DNA of 30,051 nt from Ceratorhiza oryzae-sativae (lineage: Eukaryota; Basidiomycota; Agaricomycetes; Cantharellales; Ceratobasidiaceae). Shown in pieces: positions 25,753-30,051 of this stretch; within the stretch, counting starts at the first letter, position 1, and each line of letters opens with the position of its first letter. The stretch lies in NCBI GenBank assembly GCA_030998015.1, contig JARWMV010000171.1, positions 1 through 30,051 of the forward strand, given 5' to 3'. The position numbers and the translations under genes are program-made. The notes under the pieces were generated by a model that did not search any database, was not told the origin of the DNA, and worked only from the letters and a program-made list of their open reading frames with translations.

Positions 25753-26172
25753 CCCCCGCTTAGGGTCAACCAGCATTGTATTTATATATAAATACATGCT
25801 GTTGACCCGTGGGTATGGTTATCGAGGCCGCGTTCGCGGCGAGGTATTGCGAGGTACCCTGGAACTTTCAGTTCCAGGGTACCTCGGAATCAGACGCCGC
25901 GCGCACGCCAGGGCCGCCTTGGCTTGATTATTGACCTTAAGGTCAATATGAGCCAAGCTTGCTTGGCTTAAGCCAAGGCGTTCGCAGGCGTGCACGGGTC
26001 CCGCCGGCGTTAGAGGGAATCCTAAAGATTCCCTCGTAGAAAATGACGACCGTTCGTCATTTTCAGCCGGCGGCTAAATATCGATATTATGCCGCGCACT
26101 AGCAATCGCAAACGGTTGCGATTGCTCACGTTGGTTGGTGGGACAAGTCCCACCAGCAACTAACGCGCGCGG
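25753..26172 (+). repeat. B-A composite in the intron 1 HE gene
   Basis: Element B follows CATA (25749-25752) and ends at CGGGT; C26000 and element A (26001-26172) follow. The HE codons ATC ATA on the left continue as CCT TTT TTT GAA on the right (NIIPFFE) after a single A. Confidence 0.92.
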
Positions 26173-26371
26173 ACCTTTTTTTGAAAATAACCCTTTGCTT
26201 GGTGTAAAATTATTAGATTATTTGGACTGGTGTAAAATCGCTAAATTGATGAATGAGGGATCCCATCTTACGACTGAAGGTTTAAATTCCATAATAAAAA
26301 TAAAATCAGGGATGAACACAGGAAGAGAGTTATAATAAATATTTAATTGTATGATAAATTTGACCTCAATG

Positions 26372-26464
26372 CACAACCAAAGATTCTTTTCATACTTATC
26401 ATTATTCACTTTCTTTATGCTTGTTCTAGTAGCAGGAGATTCATACCTAACTATGTTTATCGGT
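26372..26464 (+). CDS. nad5: NADH dehydrogenase subunit 5, exon 2
   Basis: This 31-codon exon reads [20 protein letters not shown] then [11 protein letters not shown]. It continues directly from DP of exon 1 and precedes WEG of exon 3, the standard nad5 order. Frame, exon-end T (GGT) and the intron-end G before CAC agree with group I splicing on both sides. The exon is short and was found by homology, as another reading frame is open across it. Confidence 0.9.
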
Positions 26465-26717
26465 CAATTACTCCCGGCCTAAATGTGTTACTAAACACAT
26501 TATGTACACCACTATATGCTGGAAACTCCTTAGAGCTTTTGAATTATTTAACCAAAATAATTCCAAAGATTGGATAATCAGCAGGAAATCCTATTTTAAA
26601 TAATAAGCGGATCCTCAGAGGCTATACGTGGTGCGAATTGTTTCATCAATTTAAAGATATAGTCCTAAACTAAATAAATTTAGTCTTATAAAGCGGGATG
26701 AGAATATTATATTTTCA
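26465..26717 (+). other. nad5 intron 2, group I core, IB-like
   Basis: The four strands appear in order: ATATGCTGGAAA (26514-26525), AATCAGCAGG (26576-26585), CAGAGGCTATACG (26616-26628) and AAGATATAGTCC (26654-26665). The intron extends to G28491 (2,027 bases), with the HE gene placed 3' of the core. Confidence 0.85.
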
Positions 26718-26723
26718 CTATTG

Positions 26724-26817
26724 ACCCCCCAAACAAATGCAGCTACGCTGCATTGTTTGGGGGGGCAATAGCCCCCCAATACGCTGCAACGCATTGGGGG
26801 TCTATTGCTATCATTTC
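26724..26817. repeat. Element C with CTATTG duplication
   Basis: CTATTG is at 26718-26723 and again at 26812-26817. The borders are ACCCCCCAAAC and GGGGGT. Confidence 0.87.
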
Positions 26818-26963
26818 TCGAAAATTATAACGGTGAAACTTTACAGGAATCTTTTTTAACTAGTCCTATTTTACTTTATGCAGGAAAAAAGGTTCTGAAT
26901 ACGGAAAACCTCGACAAACAACTCCATTAAAATTAGAAGTTGATCTCAGTTCTGAACAAACTG

Positions 26964-27066
26964 ACCCGTGCCCGCCTACGATCGCAGCTCCGCCTCAAGG
27001 AAATTACTGCCGAGGTATTGCGAGGTAGCCTGGACCCCAGAGGTTCCAGGCTACCTCGGAATCAGG
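26964..27066. repeat. I hairpin (reverse) and D hairpin in the intron 2 HE gene
   Basis: CCCGTGCCCGCCTACGATCG is the reverse of the I hairpin. After 12 HE-like bases, a D hairpin with the borders GAGGTATTGCGAGGTAGCC/GGCTACCTCGGAATC follows. Confidence 0.75.
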
Positions 27067-27212
27067 CGCCTCAAGGGTGAAGTTGTTGCACGTACGTGCA
27101 ACAATTTCGTGATATTTTAATAGGGACTCTTCTCGGAGATTCTCGTGTTGAACGAATAAAATCATCACACAATAGTCGAGTTAGATTCGAGCAATCTTTT
27201 CCTAATCATGCT

Positions 27213-27316
27213 TCCTCCAACTCTCTGATCGCGCCTTTAGGCGCGGCCTAAGCGCTGAGGACTTCTAAATTGGGGGTGATTTGCGCAGGCAAATCTACAC
27301 CCCCAATTTGGGGTTT
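27213..27316 (-). repeat. E and AAATTGGGGG hairpin pair, reverse
   Basis: This is the reverse complement of the pair at 19398-19499. It cuts the HE gene after NHAS. Confidence 0.78.
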
Positions 27317-27329
27317 TAAAAAAAGCTTG

Positions 27330-27596
27330 CTCATCCTTAGGGTTTAAGCATAGCGAAGAGTCTTTATCTAAAATTAGAGCGCATCTTTCTAAACTAAATT
27401 TTGAAAAAGGTAACAAAGTCCGCCTCCTGGATCTCTAGAGATCCAGGGAGCGGAGTTACAGATATTGAAAAAAATACTGTAATTGTATATGATTCTACAC
27501 GGCAAGCTGCTGAAGCTTTAAACTGTCATCATACAACTATAAAATACCACGATAAAAATAAGTTTAAGGGAAAACCTTTTAGAAATAAATATTTCA
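27330..27596 (+). pseudogene. GIY-YIG homing endonuclease, C-terminal NUMOD-like fragment
   Basis: The fragment reads GFKHSEESLSKIRAHLSKLN, then VTDIEKNTVIVYDSTRQAAE and LNCHHTTIKYHDKN. These are the DNA-binding repeats found at the C-terminus of GIY-YIG intron enzymes. An H hairpin interrupts it between NKV and VTDIE. No GIY-YIG catalytic part is nearby; the only one in the window is at 20676-21235, which lacks exactly this region. Confidence 0.78.
27421..27454. repeat. H hairpin, copy 3
   Basis: Inserted after AAAGT and followed by GTTACAG. With one GT removed, the codons read NKVTDIE without a break, so GT is duplicated. Confidence 0.85.
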
Positions 27597-27598
27597 TA

Positions 27599-27845
27599 CC
27601 CCCGCTTAGGGTCAACCAGCATTGTATTTATATATAAATACATGCTGTTGACCCGTGGGTATGGTTATCGAGGCCGCGTTCGCGGCGAGGTATTGCGAGG
27701 TACCCTGGAACTTTCAGTTCCAGGGTACCTCGGAATCAGACGCCGCGCGCACGCCAGGGCCGCCTTGGCTTGATTATTGACCTTAAGGTCAATATGAGCC
27801 AAGCTTGCTTGGCTTAAGCCAAGGCGTTCGCAGGCGTGCACGGGT
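27599..27845 (+). repeat. Element B, 247-bp form, CATA flanks
   Basis: CATA is at 27595-27598 and 27846-27849. The HE codons TCA TAC ACA TTG (SYTL) need one CATA. Confidence 0.92.
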
Positions 27846-27990
27846 CATACACATTGGAAGAAGTTAAACTTCTACAAAAATCATTATTGGGTAATTTTAA
27901 TATAGAAACCCGATTAATTAAAACGGGAAAATCAGTGGTTAATATGTATTCCTGTAAAACAACAACCTATTCTTCGAGCTATTGTAACTC

Positions 27991-28212
27991 CCGCGCGCGT
28001 TAGTTGCTGGTGGGACTTGTCCCACCAACCAACGTGAGCAATCGCAACCGTTTGCGATTGCTAGTGCGCGGCATAATATCGATATTTAGCCGCCGGCTGA
28101 AAATGACGAACGGTCGTCATTTTCTACGAGGGAATCTTTATGGGAGGTAGCCTGGACCATGAGACTCATGGTCAAGGCTACCTCATCTGAGGATTCCCTC
28201 TAACGCCGGCGG
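27991..28212 (-). repeat. Element A, reverse, 222-bp form
   Basis: This complete copy with the 50-bp loop hairpin lies between AIVT and HSSMLYK codons of the intron 2 HE gene. Confidence 0.95.
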
Positions 28213-28255
28213 GCATTCATCAATGCTATATAAAATATCTTCATCGTTAATTTAA

Positions 28256-28491
28256 CTACCTTCTTCTTAAGAAATTTGATTTCATTGCACAGGTCCCTCA
28301 ACCAATGACCCTAATGCAGGTCCAGCAAGATTTTATAAATCTTGCATGGAAACAAGCCTATACTCCTTAGGCTTGCAACCCCTCCCCTTGTGGTTGGGAG
28401 TTACACCTAAGATTTCAGCCGATAACCGGGGAGTTTATTTTTCCATGTTAGAAAAATTAAATGAATAAAGATTAAGGTCCGCTATTTCCCG
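28256..28491. other. 3' part of nad5 intron 2
   Basis: It holds the GGTCCAGCAAGATTTTATAA stem also found at 14781 and half of the ACACCTAAGATTTCAGCCGAT stem of element B. The final CCCG precedes exon 3. Confidence 0.5.
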
Positions 28492-28824
28492 TGGGAGGGT
28501 ATTGGTATATCTTCATACTTACTGATTAACTTCTGGTTTACCAGAATTCAAGCTAATAAGTCTGCTATATTGGCTTTAACTATGAATAGAGTTGGTGATA
28601 TGTTCTTAAGTATTGGGTTCTTTGCTATATTCTGGCTATTTGGAAATATTGATTATGCCACAGTATTCAGTATTGCACCATATATGAATGAAACAGCTAT
28701 AACAATAATAGGTTTATTGTTATTATTTGCTGCTATGGGAAAATCAGCCCAACTAGGTCTTAATACTTGGTTACCTCATTCAATGGAAGGTCCAACACCT
28801 GTTTCTGCTTTACTGCATGCTGCT
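28492..28824 (+). CDS. nad5: NADH dehydrogenase subunit 5, exon 3
   Basis: The exon opens [20 protein letters not shown], then [58 protein letters not shown] and [20 protein letters not shown], ending at about HAA. These are conserved membrane segments of the proton channel. The usual histidine of the LHTWLP motif is asparagine here (AAT) and the residue after LP is His. The next codons (ACC GAA AAT TAA) leave homology, so a group I intron begins near 28825, after a T. The rest of nad5 is beyond the window. Confidence 0.92.
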
Positions 28825-29346
28825 ACCGAAAATTAAATTACAATATTTGTTTACTACCCATGCCAAGACTTGCGCCACCCAAATTCGTCCTCTGACTCGA
28901 GCAAAGACGCAGTTGCCCATCCCTTTCACAGGTGGGAAGGGTGGATACCCTCCCACCTGTTATTGGGTCCAGGCAGGGATTATTTATAAATTAAGAATCT
29001 TTTAAAACTAGAGTCTGCGTACACTAACCCAATTTGCGACTCATATACACTTGAGTGCAGGAGGTTGTTTATCTCCATCTATTATTAACCGTTTTTTTTC
29101 TTAGCCCGTACACTCTGGCAGGGTTCGGAATACTTGATACTATGCATTTGAAATTATATTTTTAGGATTAATACGGACCTTCAATGGTCACAAAATGTGT
29201 CTCAGCTTTCTTACGTAGGCTATTGGCACAAGGGAAAAAAATAATTGCTATTTTTTTTAAGAAGAGGTTAAAGAAACAAACTTTCGCCTTTAACCCCTTC
29301 TAGGATTATTATTTGAGGGGCGTTCCGGAACCCTGTCGCAGCATGT
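28825..29346 (+). other. nad5 intron 3, 5' part
   Basis: No group I core strand or HE motif was recognised. About 28859-28976 is an enlarged G hairpin (TGCCAAGACTTGCG ... CAGGCAGGG) with extra stems, one being CAGGTGGGAAGGG with its partner CCCTCCCACCTG. The stretch 28990-29340 has a run of T and a GAAGAGGTTAAAG/CTTTAACCCCTTC stem. Confidence 0.5.
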
Positions 29347-29518
29347 CCGCGCGCGTTAGTTGCTGGTGGGACTTGTCCCACCAACCAACGTGAGCAATCG
29401 CAACCGTTTGCGATTGCTAGTGCGCGGCATAATATCGATATTTAGCCGCCGGCTGAAAATGACGAACGGTCGTCATTTTCTACGAGGGAATCTTTAGGAT
29501 TCCCTCTAACGCCGGCGG
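29347..29518 (-). repeat. Element A, reverse, at the centre of a palindrome
   Basis: This complete short copy has GTCGCAGCATGT to its left and ACATGCTGCGAC to its right. It therefore sits exactly in the middle of a 24-bp perfect palindrome. Confidence 0.96.
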
Positions 29519-29579
29519 ACATGCTGCGACACGGAACCAAAATTCCCATAAAAGAAGCAGATTTTTGGATTTAATCATA

Positions 29580-29826
29580 CCCCCGCTTAGGGTCAACCAG
29601 CATTGTATTTATATATAAATACATGCTGTTGACCCGTGGGTATGGTTATCGAGGCCGCGTTCGCGGCGAGGTATTGCGAGGTACCCTGGAACTTTCAGTT
29701 CCAGGGTACCTCGGAATCAGACGCCGCGCGCACGCCAGGGCCGCCTTGGCTTGATTATTGACCTTAAGGTCAATATGAGCCAAGCTTGCTTGGCTTAAGC
29801 CAAGGCGTTCGCAGGCGTGCACGGGT
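29580..29826 (+). repeat. Element B, 247-bp form, CATA flanks
   Basis: CATA is at 29576-29579 and 29827-29830. It is nearly identical to the copies at 19083 and 27599. Confidence 0.92.
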
Positions 29827-30051
29827 CATAATTCCTAAATTTAGCGAAAAATAAATTGCTATTAACCCCGTGTATAGAAATGTTGTTGACATTTCTTAAC
29901 CCAAAATCGCTTCGCCTGAGATCTCTGGCCAGGACGATTTATTCTGGTACTTTACCCTGCCGAAATCCTAGGTATACTTTCAGTATAGCCTAGGATTTTA
30001 GCCGACGGGAAATTGACGTCTGCAAAAAAGTCAGTTGGTCTGACCAGATCA
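29827..30051. other. Intron 3 continuation with a terminal inverted match
   Basis: It contains an AAATCCTAGGTATAC/GTATAGCCTAGGATTTT stem (about 29965-29999). The last 44 bases (30008-30051) are the exact reverse complement of 15324-15367, and the match runs off the window. Confidence 0.6.

Larger units (their letters stand above)
22315..26335 (+). pseudogene. LAGLIDADG_1 homing endonuclease of nad5 intron 1, split by at least four insertions
   Basis: The HE starts MGFERNYQVKIHSKQ and reaches NPWFISGLIDA (first LAGLIDADG motif). A second partial copy NPWFIIGLIDV then a stop (22482) follow. The other half of the motif, EGSFSIIVDKNKTRKLGW, resumes at 24869, 2.4 kb later. Then come FQLGLHIKDLP, an H hairpin, LQQSLGGIGSIHSTPSENK, HLTMEGLKQIV and an element A. 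Next are SMNLGLSDSLKSEFKDYAP, the second motif region IPDSNWVSGFVSVDVSF (usual GEG is VDV here), and KFSDITNI. A B-A composite precedes the end, LDYLDWCKIAKLMNEGSHL and KSGMNTGREL, with TAA at 26333. With the insertions removed it is an almost full-length two-domain enzyme. As it stands it is non-functional. Confidence 0.85.
26818..28255 (+). pseudogene. LAGLIDADG_2 homing endonuclease of nad5 intron 2, invaded by a GIY-YIG piece
   Basis: Upstream codons read GETLQESFLTSPILLYAGKK and, in another frame, TPLKLEVDLSSEQ. Insertions of I and D hairpins are followed by FRDILIGTLLGDSRVERIK (first motif, 27110-27166) and RVRFEQSFPNHAS. A hairpin pair and a GIY-YIG C-terminal piece take the place of the middle. 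A B element then leads to YTLEEVKLLQKSLLGNFNIE, a one-base frameshift, IPVKQQPILRAIVT, an element A, and HSSMLYKISSS with TAA at 28253. The middle part with the second motif is missing. It cannot be functional. Confidence 0.8.

Noticed and set aside
28859..28976. A tRNA-like fold in intron 3
   Set aside because: It is an enlarged G hairpin with extra stems; there is no anticodon arm or T loop.
1..30051. CRISPR array
   Set aside because: Repeats are long, widely and irregularly spaced, palindromic and in both orientations. There are no uniform spacers or cas genes, and the genome is mitochondrial.

Overview
This window reads as part of a fungal mitochondrial genome. Three respiratory complex I genes are present, all on the + strand: nad6, nad4L and the first three exons of nad5, which runs off the right side. 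There are two mitochondrial-type tRNAs (Asn and Asp), group I intron cores, and a large number of LAGLIDADG and GIY-YIG homing endonuclease (HE) genes, nearly all broken. Host sequence is AT-rich, while the space between and inside genes is packed with GC-rich hairpin elements. The nad5 protein (exon 3 has the run [17 protein letters not shown]) looks more like basidiomycete or Mucoromycota/Glomeromycota forms than ascomycete ones; this is a weak inference. No rRNA gene was recognised.

Layout: 1-1775 is stacked hairpin repeats, followed by tRNA-Asn (1776-1847). 2712-4364 holds three LAGLIDADG_2 gene remnants. 4440-7290 is a repeat mosaic. nad6 is at 7308-7985 and runs in frame, through a single TGA, into a LAGLIDADG HE gene whose pieces continue to about 9273. 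9272-14028 holds HE fragments among repeats. 14027-14852 is an 826-bp inverted copy of 5340-6165. tRNA-Asp is at 16210-16282. nad4L is at 16995-17261 and is separated from nad5 (start 21632) by two related HE pseudogenes, a group I intron core and two extra copies of the nad4L C-terminal coding end. nad5 exons 1-3 are 21632-21955, 26372-26464 and 28492 to about 28824. Intron 1 (4.4 kb) and intron 2 (2.0 kb) are swollen by nested HE genes and hairpin insertions; intron 3 is open at the window end.

The hairpin elements fall into recognisable families. Element A is 172 bp (222 bp with an extra 50-bp hairpin), has imperfect 13-bp terminal inverted repeats, and is present in 22 complete copies in both orientations. 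Element B is 217 or 247 bp and is flanked by a direct CATA repeat in copies where both ends are intact. Element C is about 84-100 bp, bounded by ACCCCCC/GGGGGT, with target duplications of about 3-6 bp. Smaller hairpins (H, I, G, E, D) also occur. Because many insertions interrupt HE reading frames, removing them on paper restores continuous homology, so insertion points and target duplications can be read directly. The elements nest in each other up to three deep and carry no coding capacity of their own, so they behave like MITE-style passengers of a mitochondrial genome.
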